64,000 nucleotides of DNA from an uncultured Eubacteriales bacterium (GTDB lineage Bacteria > Bacillota > Clostridia > Oscillospirales > CAG-272). The position numbers and the translations under genes are program-made. Below are positions 7,887-16,162 of the stretch, piece by piece (position 1 is the first letter of the stretch; every line of letters begins with the position of its first letter). Where the stretch lies: assembly GCA_934467415.1 (NCBI GenBank), contig CAKSLQ010000005.1, positions 62,001 to 126,000 of the forward strand, written 5' to 3'. The notes under the pieces were generated by a model. The model did not search any database. It saw only the letters and a list, made by a program, of their open reading frames with translations, and was not told the origin of the DNA.

Positions 7887-8902
7887 CAAACTGCAAGACA
7901 AAGCTCGATCTTTACGGCAAGGATTTTCTGAAGCTGCTGGATTTCTCGGCAGAGGAGATCACGGGCCTCGTGGACCTCGCCGCCGAGCTGAAGGCCATGA
8001 AAAAGGCAGGCGAGGCGCACCGCTTTTGCGCGGGCAAGAACATCGCGCTGATCTTCGAGAAGACCAGCACGCGCACGCGCTGCAGCTTTGAGGTGGCGGC
8101 GCACGACCTCGGCATGGGCGTGACCTATCTCGACCCCACCGGCTCGCAGATCGGCAAAAAGGAGAGCATCGCCGACACGGCGCGCGTACTCGCCACCATG
8201 TTTGACGGCATCGAGTACCGCGGCTACGGCCAGCAGATCGCGGAGGATCTTGCCTACTATGCGTCCGTCCCGGTCTGGAACGGGCTGACCGACGAGGCAC
8301 ATCCCACGCAGATTCTCGCCGACCTGTTGACCCTGCGCGAGCGGTTCGGCCGACTTCGCGGCCTGAACTTCGTCTACCTGGGCGACGCGCGCTACAACAT
8401 GGGCAATTCGCTGCTCGTCGGCTGCGCCAAGATGGGCATCAACTTCACCGCCTGCGCGCCGGAGGCCTACTTCCCGGATGCGCGCCTCGTTGCCGAATGC
8501 GAAAAATTCGCCGCCGGGAGCGGTGCAAAACTGACCTTTGAGACCGACCCCGTCAAGGCGGTCAAGGGTGCGGATGCGATTTACACCGATGTGTGGGTTT
8601 CGATGGGCGAGCCGGTCGAGGTATGGGAAAAGCGGGTCGCCGACCTCGCGCCCTACCAGGTCAACGCCGCGCTGATGCAGGCGACGGGCAAGAAAGAGAC
8701 CGTCTTCATGCACTGCCTCCCCGCCTACCACGACCTCAAGACCGGCGTCGGCCTCGAGATGGGCAAGCGCTTCGGCCGCGACGCGATGGAGGTCACCGAC
8801 GAGGTGTTTGAGAGCCCGCAGTCCATCGTGTTTGCCGAGGCGGAGAACCGTATGCACACGATCAAGGCGGTCATGCTGGCCACACTGGAGAAGCTGCAAT
8901 GA
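7883..8902 (+). CDS. argF: Ornithine carbamoyltransferase
   Basis: OTCase joins ornithine and carbamoyl phosphate to citrulline. The 339-aa protein has the carbamoyl-phosphate loop STRTR, then the HPTQILADLLT block, the ornithine-side DVWVSMGEP and the catalytic MHCLPA loop with its cysteine. GGAGGG lies just upstream of ATG 7883, which overlaps the argD stop. Together with carAB immediately downstream, the operon makes both substrates and joins them, allowing channelled carbamoyl phosphate. Confidence 0.94.
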   Translation: MTNCKTKLDLYGKDFLKLLDFSAEEITGLVDLAAELKAMKKAGEAHRFCAGKNIALIFEKTSTRTRCSFEVAAHDLGMGVTYLDPTGSQIGKKESIADTARVLATMFDGIEYRGYGQQIAEDLAYYASVPVWNGLTDEAHPTQILADLLTLRERFGRLRGLNFVYLGDARYNMGNSLLVGCAKMGINFTACAPEAYFPDARLVAECEKFAAGSGAKLTFETDPVKAVKGADAIYTDVWVSMGEPVEVWEKRVADLAPYQVNAALMQATGKKETVFMHCLPAYHDLKTGVGLEMGKRFGRDAMEVTDEVFESPQSIVFAEAENRMHTIKAVMLATLEKLQ

Positions 8903-9969
8903 AACGTTATCTGACACTGGAGGACGGCACGACCTTTGTCGGCGAGGGCTTCGGCGCGGCGGCGGACGCCGTCGGCGAGCTGGTCTTCACCACGGGGATG
9001 TGCGGCTATATCGAGACGCTCACCGATCCGAGCTATGCGGGGCAGATCGTGGTGCAGACCTTCCCCATGATCGGCAACTACGGCATCATTCCCGCCGATT
9101 TTGAGGGGAAGTGCGCCGTGCGCGGCTACGTCGTGCATGAATGGTGCGACGCACCCTCCAACTTCCGCGCGGCGGGCGACCTCGACGCCTATCTGAGGTC
9201 GGTCGGCGTCCCCGGCATCGCGGGCATCGACACCCGCGCGCTGACCCGCATTCTGCGCGAATGCGGCACGATGAACGCGACCATCACCGACGCGGTTCCC
9301 GCCGATCTTGCGGCGGTCAAAGCCTACGCCGTCACGGACGCGGTCGCGTCGGTCACCTGCGCGGCGGCGACCGTTTATCCCGCCGAGGGGGAGACGCACT
9401 ACCGCGTGGCGCTCCTCGACTTCGGCGCCAAGCGGAACATCATCCGCTCGCTCACGGCGCGCGGCTGCACGGTGACGGTCTATCCGGCATCGACCCCCGC
9501 CGCCGACATTCTCGCGGCCGCGCCCGACGGCGTGATGCTGTCGAACGGCCCCGGCGACCCGGCGGAGAACACCGCGATCATCGCCGAGATCGGCAAGCTG
9601 CTCGGGCGGGTGCCGGTCTTCGGCATCTGCCTCGGACACCAGCTGATGGCGCTGGCCGTCGGCGGCAGCACCGTCAAGCTGAAATACGGTCACCGCGGCG
9701 TCAACCAGCCCGCGCGCGACCTTGTCGGCGGGCGCACCTACATCACAAGCCAGAACCACGGCTACGCCGTCGTCGGCGACAGCCTGCCCTGCGGTGAAGT
9801 GCGCTTTGTCAACGCCAACGACGGCACCTGCGAGGGCATCGACTACCCCGCGCTTCGCGCCTTCTCGGTGCAGTTCCATCCCGAGGCCTGCGCCGGGCCG
9901 CGCGACACCGCGTTTCTGTTTGACCGCTTCTGCGATCTGATGAAAGGAGAGACGACAAATGCCGATTGA
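8899..9969 (+). CDS. carA: Carbamoyl-phosphate synthase small (glutaminase) subunit
   Basis: CarA hydrolyses glutamine and passes ammonia to CarB. The 356-aa protein has the N-terminal CarA-specific domain (LEDGTTFVGEGFG, then GMCGYIETLTDPSYAGQ) and a class-I glutaminase domain with the nucleophile cysteine in FGICLGHQL and the histidine/glutamate pair in SVQFHPEA. It starts within the argF stop codon (ATGA) and overlaps carB by 11 nt. No second carA is seen in the window. Confidence 0.95.
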   Translation: MKRYLTLEDGTTFVGEGFGAAADAVGELVFTTGMCGYIETLTDPSYAGQIVVQTFPMIGNYGIIPADFEGKCAVRGYVVHEWCDAPSNFRAAGDLDAYLRSVGVPGIAGIDTRALTRILRECGTMNATITDAVPADLAAVKAYAVTDAVASVTCAAATVYPAEGETHYRVALLDFGAKRNIIRSLTARGCTVTVYPASTPAADILAAAPDGVMLSNGPGDPAENTAIIAEIGKLLGRVPVFGICLGHQLMALAVGGSTVKLKYGHRGVNQPARDLVGGRTYITSQNHGYAVVGDSLPCGEVRFVNANDGTCEGIDYPALRAFSVQFHPEACAGPRDTAFLFDRFCDLMKGETTNAD

Positions 9970-12900
9970 CAAGCGCATCAAAAAGGTTCTCGTGATCGGC
10001 TCCGGGCCGATCGTCATCGGACAGGCGGCGGAGTTTGACTACGCGGGCGCACAGGCCTGCCGCGTTCTGCGGGACGCGGGCGTCAACGTCGTCCTCGTCA
10101 ACTCCAATCCCGCCACCATCATGACCGACCGCGCGCTCGCGGACGAGATCTATCTCGAACCGCTGACCGAGCAGACGCTCATGCGCATCATCGAGAAGGA
10201 GAAGCCGGACAGCCTGCTGGCCGGGCTCGGCGGGCAGACGGGGCTGACCCTCTCGATGCAGCTCTGCAAATCCGGGTTTCTCGACGCGCACGGCGTGCGC
10301 CTCATCGGCACGAACGTGGACGCCATCGACCGCGCCGAGGACAGACAACGCTTCAAAGATACCATGGAGGCAATCGGCGAGCCGGTCATCCCCTCGGACA
10401 TCGCGTGCGATGTGGACACCGCGCTGGCCGTCGCCGACCGCATCGGCTATCCCGTCATCGTCCGCCCCGCCTTCACGCTCGGCGGCGCGGGCGGCGGCGT
10501 CGCCTACGGCGCGGACGAGCTGCGCGCCGTTGCGCGCAGCGGCCTCGACGCCTCGCCGATCACGCAGATCCTCGTGGAAAAGTATATCTACGGGTGGAAA
10601 GAAATCGAGTTTGAGACCATGCGCGACGCGCGCGGCAACGTGATTGCCGTCTGCTCGATGGAAAACGTCGATCCCGTCGGCGTCCACACCGGCGACTCCA
10701 TCGTTGTTGCGCCCGCGCTGACCCTCTCGGACAAGGAATACCAGATGCTCCGCTCGGCATCGCTCAACATCATCTCGGCGCTCGGCATCGTCGGCGGGTG
10801 CAACTGCCAGTTTGCCCTCGACCCGAACAGCTTTGACTACGCGGTCATCGAGGTCAACCCGCGCGTGTCGCGCTCCTCGGCGCTCGCCTCCAAGGCGACC
10901 GGCTATCCGATCGCCAAGATCACCACCAAGATCGCGCTCGGGCTGACGCTCGACGAGATCGGCAACGACGTCACCGGCAAGACCTGCGCCTGCTTTGAAC
11001 CCGCGCTCGACTATGTGGTCGTCAAATTCCCGAAGTGGCCGTTTGACAAGTTTGCGGGTGCGTCCCGCAGGCTCGGCACGCAGATGAAGGCGACCGGTGA
11101 GGTCATGGCGATTGCCCAAACCTTCGAGGCGGCGCTCCTCAAGGCGGTGCGCGGCGCCGAAATCGGGCTTGATACGCTGAACGCAAAGCCGCTCTCGGGT
11201 GCGCCGCTTGCCGACCGCCTGCGCGAGGTCAACGACCGCCGCATCTTCACGGTCTTCGAGGCGCTGAAGGCGGGGATGACCGTGGATGAGATTCATGAAA
11301 TCACCCGCATCGACCGCTTCTTCCTCTGCAAGCTGCAAAAGCTGGCGGCGTATGAAGCGTCCGTCTCCTCCGGCATATCGGACGACGCGCTCTATGCGCG
11401 CGGCAAGGCGCTCGGCTACACCGACGCGGCGCTTGCCCGCCTCTCCGGGACGCAGCGCCTGCCGCATACCCCCTGTGCCTACAAGACGGTGGACACCTGC
11501 GCCGCCGAGTTCGACGCCGAGACGCCGTATTTCTATTCGGTGTCGGGCGGGGAATGCGAGGCGCGCGCCGCGAAGCGCTCCGGCAAGCCGGTCATCGTTG
11601 TCCTCGGCTCGGGGCCGATCCGCATCGGGCAGGGCATCGAGTTTGACTATTCGTCGGTGCACTGCGTCCGGGCGCTGCAAAAGTGCGGCTATGAGGTCGT
11701 CATCATCAACAACAATCCGGAGACGGTCTCCACCGACTACGACACGGCGGACAGGCTCTATTTCGAGCCGCTCACCGAGGAGGACGTGATGAACGTCCTC
11801 GCCGTGGAGCAGCCGGTGGGCGTGGTGGTCGCCTTCGGCGGGCAGACCGCCATCCGCCTGACCGCCTGCCTCGACCGCGCGGGCGTGCGCATCCTCGGCA
11901 CCTCTGCCGAGGGCATCGACACGGCGGAGGACCGCGAACGGTTTGACGCGCTGCTTGAGCGCTTCGGCATCCGCCGCCCGCGCGGCATGGGCGCGCGCGA
12001 CACCGCGGAGGCGCTGGCAGCCGCCGCGACGCTCGGCTACCCCGTGCTGCTGCGCCCGTCCTACGTCATCGGCGGGCAGAACATGCGCATCGTCCACGAC
12101 GAGGCGGAGGTGCGGCACTACATGCGCCGCATCCTCGCGCAGGGCATCGACAACCCGGTGCTCGTGGACAAGTACATGCCCGGCACGGAGCTGGAGGTGG
12201 ATGTGATCTCGGACGGCACGGACGTGCTGATCCCCGGTATCATGGAGCACGTCGAGCGCGCGGGCATTCACAGCGGCGACTCCATCGCCGTCTACCCGCC
12301 CTACAGCATCGACGACCGCATGATCGCCCGCATTGCCGACTGCTCGACCAAGCTGGCGAAGGCGCTCGGCACCAAGGGGCTTGTCAACATCCAGTATCTG
12401 ATCTACGCGGGCGAGCTTTATGTCATCGAGGTTAACCCGCGCGCCTCGCGCACCGTGCCGTACATCAGCAAGGTCACGGGGGTGCCGATGGTGGAGCTCG
12501 CCGCGCGCGTCATGCTCGGCGAGCCGCTCGCCGGTATGGGCTACGGCACGGGGCTTTACCGCACGCCGCCGTATTTCGCGGTCAAGGTGCCGGTCTTCTC
12601 GTTTGAAAAGCTGGCGGACGCCGACGCCACCCTCGGCCCCGAGATGAAGTCCACGGGCGAGGTGCTCGGCATCGGCCGCACGCTCGGCGAGGCGCTGTTC
12701 AAGGGCGTCACCGCCTCGGGCAAGCACTTCCGCGCGCCGCGTCCCGACCGCAGTGTCGGCGTCTTCCTCAGCGTGGACACGCACGACCAGGGCGAGATCA
12801 TCGGCCTCGCCAAGAAGCTGGACGACCTCGGCTTCGCCATCTTTGCCACCGAAGAGACGGCGGCATCGGTGCGCAGCCTCGGCATCGACGTGCGCACCGT

Positions 12901-13981
12901 GACGGTGGTCGAGAGCTTCCCGCTCATGGAAGAAGGCAAAATCAGCTATGCCGTCTATACCGGCGCGTTCAAGGATGAGACGGGGGCGGACTGCATGGCG
13001 CTTTCCCGCCGCGCGCTCATCTGCCGCGTGCCGGTCTTCACCGCGCTCGACACGGCGGACGCCGCTGCAAACGTCATCGCGGGCGGCTTCTCGGAGGGCA
13101 ACACCGAGCTTGTCGATCTCGGCGCGATGCGCACCGAAAAGCAGAAGATCGCCTTCGCCAAGATGGAGGCGACGGGCGACGACTATATCTTCATCGACAA
13201 TCGCGACGGGAGCATCACCTGTCCCGAGTCGCTGGCGCTCACGCTCTGCGACCGCCACCGCGGCATCGGCGGCGACGGGCTTGTGCTGATCGAGCGCTCG
13301 GACATCGCCGACGTGAAGATGCGCAGCTTCAACCGCGATGGCTCGGAGGGACGCATGGCGGGCAATTCGATCCGCTCGGTCGGCAAATACGTCTATGACC
13401 GCGGCATCCTGCCGAAGACCACGCTCACCGTCGAGACGGCAAGCGGCGTGCACACGCTCACGCTCTACACGCGCGACGGCGCCGTCACGCTCTGCGGCGT
13501 CACGATGGGCAAGGCGGATTTCGCCGCCGCATCGCTCCCCGCGCTGACCGACAAAGCCGAGCTTGTAAGCGCGCCGCTCACGGTCGGCGGCAAGACCTGC
13601 ACCGTCACCTGCCTCTCGGTCGGCAATCCGCACTGCGTCATCTTCGATGACCGCATTGACGCGCTCGACCTTGAGACGCTCGGCCCGCAGTTTGAGCACG
13701 CGCCGATCTTCCCGGAGCGGATCAACACCGAGTTTGTCCGCGTGGTCAACCGCAACATGCTGAAAATGCGCGTCTACGAGCGCGGCAACGGTGAGACCCC
13801 GGCCTGCGGCACTGGCGCGTGCGCGGCGGTCGCCGCGGCCGTCCGGCTCGGGCTTTGCGCCGCGGACGAGGACGTTACGGTCAAGGTGCGCGGCGGCGAC
13901 CTTGTCGTGCGCGTATCGGCACAGGGCATCACGCTCACCGGTGAAACGGGGCTGGTCTTCGAGGGCATTGTTTACGCCTGA
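9959..13981 (+). CDS. carB: Carbamoyl-phosphate synthase large subunit fused to a diaminopimelate-epimerase-like domain
   Basis: The 1,340-aa chain is far longer than the usual CarB of about 1,070 aa. Residues 1-400 and about 550-930 are the two ATP-grasp halves (VLVIGSGPIVIGQAAEFDYAG and VVLGSGPIRIGQGIEFDYSS). Residues about 930-1050 are a methylglyoxal-synthase-like allosteric domain. From about residue 1060 the frame runs without a stop into a full-length DapF-like domain: FNRDGSEGRMAGNSIRS, VGNPHCVIFDD, INTEFVRV, YERGNGETPACGTGACA. The second catalytic cysteine is present (C1283), but the first, in the usual MCGNGxRC motif, is alanine (A1134). The later cysteine is serine (S1140), and the usual GND asparagine is aspartate (D1074). 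CarB activity is expected; epimerase activity is doubtful. A frameshift artefact at the junction is possible but nothing suggests it. Confidence 0.92.
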   Translation: MPIDKRIKKVLVIGSGPIVIGQAAEFDYAGAQACRVLRDAGVNVVLVNSNPATIMTDRALADEIYLEPLTEQTLMRIIEKEKPDSLLAGLGGQTGLTLSMQLCKSGFLDAHGVRLIGTNVDAIDRAEDRQRFKDTMEAIGEPVIPSDIACDVDTALAVADRIGYPVIVRPAFTLGGAGGGVAYGADELRAVARSGLDASPITQILVEKYIYGWKEIEFETMRDARGNVIAVCSMENVDPVGVHTGDSIVVAPALTLSDKEYQMLRSASLNIISALGIVGGCNCQFALDPNSFDYAVIEVNPRVSRSSALASKATGYPIAKITTKIALGLTLDEIGNDVTGKTCACFEPALDYVVVKFPKWPFDKFAGASRRLGTQMKATGEVMAIAQTFEAALLKAVRGAEIGLDTLNAKPLSGAPLADRLREVNDRRIFTVFEALKAGMTVDEIHEITRIDRFFLCKLQKLAAYEASVSSGISDDALYARGKALGYTDAALARLSGTQRLPHTPCAYKTVDTCAAEFDAETPYFYSVSGGECEARAAKRSGKPVIVVLGSGPIRIGQGIEFDYSSVHCVRALQKCGYEVVIINNNPETVSTDYDTADRLYFEPLTEEDVMNVLAVEQPVGVVVAFGGQTAIRLTACLDRAGVRILGTSAEGIDTAEDRERFDALLERFGIRRPRGMGARDTAEALAAAATLGYPVLLRPSYVIGGQNMRIVHDEAEVRHYMRRILAQGIDNPVLVDKYMPGTELEVDVISDGTDVLIPGIMEHVERAGIHSGDSIAVYPPYSIDDRMIARIADCSTKLAKALGTKGLVNIQYLIYAGELYVIEVNPRASRTVPYISKVTGVPMVELAARVMLGEPLAGMGYGTGLYRTPPYFAVKVPVFSFEKLADADATLGPEMKSTGEVLGIGRTLGEALFKGVTASGKHFRAPRPDRSVGVFLSVDTHDQGEIIGLAKKLDDLGFAIFATEETAASVRSLGIDVRTVTVVESFPLMEEGKISYAVYTGAFKDETGADCMALSRRALICRVPVFTALDTADAAANVIAGGFSEGNTELVDLGAMRTEKQKIAFAKMEATGDDYIFIDNRDGSITCPESLALTLCDRHRGIGGDGLVLIERSDIADVKMRSFNRDGSEGRMAGNSIRSVGKYVYDRGILPKTTLTVETASGVHTLTLYTRDGAVTLCGVTMGKADFAAASLPALTDKAELVSAPLTVGGKTCTVTCLSVGNPHCVIFDDRIDALDLETLGPQFEHAPIFPERINTEFVRVVNRNMLKMRVYERGNGETPACGTGACAAVAAAVRLGLCAADEDVTVKVRGGDLVVRVSAQGITLTGETGLVFEGIVYA

Positions 13982-14016
13982 AGCGGCGCAAAATCTGCGA
14001 ACTTTGCAAAAAAGGC

Positions 14017-14045
14017 TTGACAGACGGCGCCGTCGGCGCTATATT
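14017..14045 (+). promoter_or_regulatory. Promoter of ilvE with a palindromic spacer
   Basis: TTGACA (14017-14022), a 17-nt spacer and TATATT (14040-14045) lie about 45 nt before ATG 14089. The spacer begins with a perfect 12-bp palindrome, GACGGCGCCGTC (14023-14034), directly behind the -35 box, a position where a bound protein would block polymerase. It may also be chance in GC-rich DNA. Confidence 0.7.
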
Positions 14046-14088
14046 TGTGAGTATCAACCCATGGCTTGAGATGAAAAGAGGGATTTGT

Positions 14089-15150
14089 ATGGAAATCAAG
14101 GTTACAAAGACGACACATCCCGCCGCAAAGCCGGACAGCAGCACGCTCGGCTTCGGCAAGGTGTTTACGGATCATATGTTTATCATGGATTACAGCGCGG
14201 ACAAAGGCTGGCATGACGCGCGCATCGTGCCGTTCGGCCCGCTCTCGCTGCATCCCGCCTCCACCGTTCTGCATTACGGCGTGGAGATCTTCGAGGGGCT
14301 GAAGGCCTATCGCCGCGCCGACGGCAAGGTGCAGCTGTTCCGCCCGATCGAGAACATCCGCCGCATGAACCGCTCGGCGGCACGTCTTTGCCTGCCGCAG
14401 ATCCCGGAGGAGGACGCCATGCAGGCGCTCCTCACGTTTGTGACCATGGAGCAGGACTGGACGCCGTCGGCGCCCGGCACGTCGCTCTATATCCGCCCGT
14501 TTATGTTCGGCAATGACGAGTCGCTCGGCGTTCACGCCGTGAAGAACGCGACCTTCGTCATCATTCTGTCCCCCGTCGGCAGCTACTATAAGGAGGGCAT
14601 CAACCCGGTCGGCATCATGATCGAGGATGAGGATGTCCGCGCCGTCCGCGGCGGCACGGGCGAGGCCAAGTGCGGCGGCAACTATGCGGCCAGCAACCGC
14701 GCCGGCGAAAAGGCGGAGGAGCAGGGCTATGCCCAGGTGCTCTGGCTGGACGGCGTGGAGCGCAGGTATATCGAGGAAGTCGGCGCGATGAACGTCATGT
14801 TCAAGATCGACGGCGAGGTCGTTACCCCGGCGCTCACCGGTTCGATCCTGCCCGGCATCACGCGCAAGTCGATTCTCGAGCTGCTGCGTGACGAGGGCTA
14901 CAAGGTTTCCGAGCGCCGCATCAGCGTGGACGAGATCGGCCGGGCGCTGGAGGACGGCAAGCTGGAGGAAGCCTGGGGCTGCGGCACCGCCGCGGTCGTC
15001 TCGCCGATCGGCGAGCTCTGCTACAAGGGAAAGAAGTTCATCATCAACGAGGGCAGGATCGGCGCGCTGACCCAGCACCTCTACGACACGCTCACCGGCA
15101 TCCAGTGGGGCAAGCTCGAAGACAAGTACGGCTGGACGAAACAGCTGTAA
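14089..15150 (+). CDS. ilvE: Branched-chain amino-acid aminotransferase
   Basis: This fold-type-IV PLP aminotransferase performs the last step of leucine, isoleucine and valine synthesis, or the first step of their breakdown. The 353-aa length and motifs fit the long BCAT form: HYGVEIFEGLKAYR, the LYIRPFMFG block, the KCGGNYAASNRAGEKA stretch that follows the lysine region, and the GCGTAAVVSPIG signature near the C-terminus. ATG 14089 follows AGAGGGA; earlier in-frame starts would fall inside the promoter. It is a single-gene unit with its own promoter and terminator. Confidence 0.93.
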   Translation: MEIKVTKTTHPAAKPDSSTLGFGKVFTDHMFIMDYSADKGWHDARIVPFGPLSLHPASTVLHYGVEIFEGLKAYRRADGKVQLFRPIENIRRMNRSAARLCLPQIPEEDAMQALLTFVTMEQDWTPSAPGTSLYIRPFMFGNDESLGVHAVKNATFVIILSPVGSYYKEGINPVGIMIEDEDVRAVRGGTGEAKCGGNYAASNRAGEKAEEQGYAQVLWLDGVERRYIEEVGAMNVMFKIDGEVVTPALTGSILPGITRKSILELLRDEGYKVSERRISVDEIGRALEDGKLEEAWGCGTAAVVSPIGELCYKGKKFIINEGRIGALTQHLYDTLTGIQWGKLEDKYGWTKQL

Positions 15151-15158
15151 GCCATTCA

Positions 15159-15187
15159 AAACAGGTCTGCAACGCAGACCTGTTTTT
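15159..15187 (+). terminator. Terminator of ilvE
   Basis: AAACAGGTCTGC (15159-15170) pairs perfectly with GCAGACCTGTTT (15174-15185) around AAC, followed by Ts. It starts 9 nt after the ilvE stop. Confidence 0.9.
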
Positions 15188-15195
15188 GCTTTTTA

Positions 15196-15224
15196 TTGAC
15201 AAAAGAGCAGGCGTCAGCTATAAT
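15196..15224 (+). promoter_or_regulatory. Consensus promoter of the ABC exporter operon
   Basis: TTGACA (15196-15201), a 17-nt spacer and TATAAT (15219-15224) form a perfect consensus, about 55 nt before the truncated regulator ORF. It starts immediately after the ilvE terminator. Confidence 0.85.
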
Positions 15225-15278
15225 AATAACAAGCGTTTTATAACAACAGTTTTGCAACAGGGACACGGAGGCGTTATT

Positions 15279-15461
15279 ATGCCGCCGAAACCGAAATATA
15301 CAAAAGAAAAGATCGTCACAGCCGCGTTTGAACTCGTGCGCGAGGCGGGGAGCGCGATGGCAAAAGAATTGCCAAAGAGCATCCCGATCTCAGCGAAAAA
15401 CGATAAATCGCAGCGTTATGCACACAGCCTGCTGAAGCAGGCGCGGAGGAAATTATGCTGA
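15279..15461 (+). pseudogene. Truncated TetR-type regulator, stump of 60 codons
   Basis: The ORF starts at ATG 15279 after a CGGAGG site. Its first residues (MPPKPKYTKEKIVTAAFELVREAGSAM) match the first helix of TetR regulators that open with MPPKxKxT. After residue 27 the similarity ends: the turn and recognition helix and the entire ligand domain are missing, replaced by a lysine-rich tail. It stops with TGA inside the start region of the ABC ATPase gene (ATG 15455), so it is now likely a leader that couples translation. I read it as a regulator destroyed by an internal deletion; a functional short peptide cannot be excluded. Confidence 0.6.
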
Positions 15462-16162
15462 ATATTGAACATCTGACGAAAGTTTACGGCGGCAAAAAAG
15501 CGGTGGACGATCTGTCGCTTCACATCGCGCCCGGCGAAATCTACGGCTTCATCGGGCACAACGGCGCGGGCAAGACCACCACGCTGAAGGCGGCGGTCGG
15601 CATTCTCGCATTTGATACAGGCGAGATTACGGTCGGCGGCGTTTCCTTGAAGCAGGATCCGCTTGCCTGCAAAAAACAGATCGCCTACATTCCCGACAAC
15701 CCAGATCTGTACGACTTCATGTCGGGCATCAAGTATCTGCATTTCATCGCCGACGTCTTCGGTGTATCGGCCGAAGACCGCACGGCGCGCATCAAAAAGT
15801 ACGCCGATCTGTTTGAGCTGACCGACGATCTCGCACAGCCGATCTCGGCCTATTCGCACGGCATGAAGCAGAAGCTGGCGATCATCGCGGCCTGGCTGCA
15901 CACGCCGCGCCTCGTCATCATGGACGAGCCGTTTGTCGGCCTTGACCCGAAGGCGGCGCACCTGCTCAAGGGCATGATGCGCGAGCTGTGTGACGCGGGC
16001 GGCGCGATCTTCTTCTCCACCCATGTCCTCGAGGTCGCGGAAAAGCTCTGCGACAAGGTGGCCATCATCAAGGGCGGCCGCCTGATCCGCTCCGGCACGA
16101 TGGAGGAGGTCAAGGGCGACGACAGTCTGGAAGAGGTTTTCCTCGAACTGGAGGGTGAATGA
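15455..16162 (+). CDS. ABC transporter ATP-binding protein
   Basis: This 235-aa nucleotide-binding subunit has Walker A GHNGAGKTT, Q-loop region IAYIPDNPDLYDFMSG, signature YSHGMKQK in place of the common LSGGQ, Walker B LVIMDEP and the switch histidine in FFSTHVLEVAE. The atypical signature and the length are shared by ATPases of ABC-2-type export systems. It overlaps the truncated TetR stump upstream and the permease downstream (4 nt), and one strong promoter serves all three. The substrate is unknown; the former TetR partner suggests a drug or antimicrobial. Confidence 0.9.
   Translation: MLNIEHLTKVYGGKKAVDDLSLHIAPGEIYGFIGHNGAGKTTTLKAAVGILAFDTGEITVGGVSLKQDPLACKKQIAYIPDNPDLYDFMSGIKYLHFIADVFGVSAEDRTARIKKYADLFELTDDLAQPISAYSHGMKQKLAIIAAWLHTPRLVIMDEPFVGLDPKAAHLLKGMMRELCDAGGAIFFSTHVLEVAEKLCDKVAIIKGGRLIRSGTMEEVKGDDSLEEVFLELEGE

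Noticed and set aside
9809..13699. A 1,296-codon open frame on the minus strand opposite carB
   Set aside because: Composition is Arg/Asp/Val/His-rich shadow coding of a GC-rich gene. It has no family motifs, and the plus-strand CarB-DapF is unmistakable.
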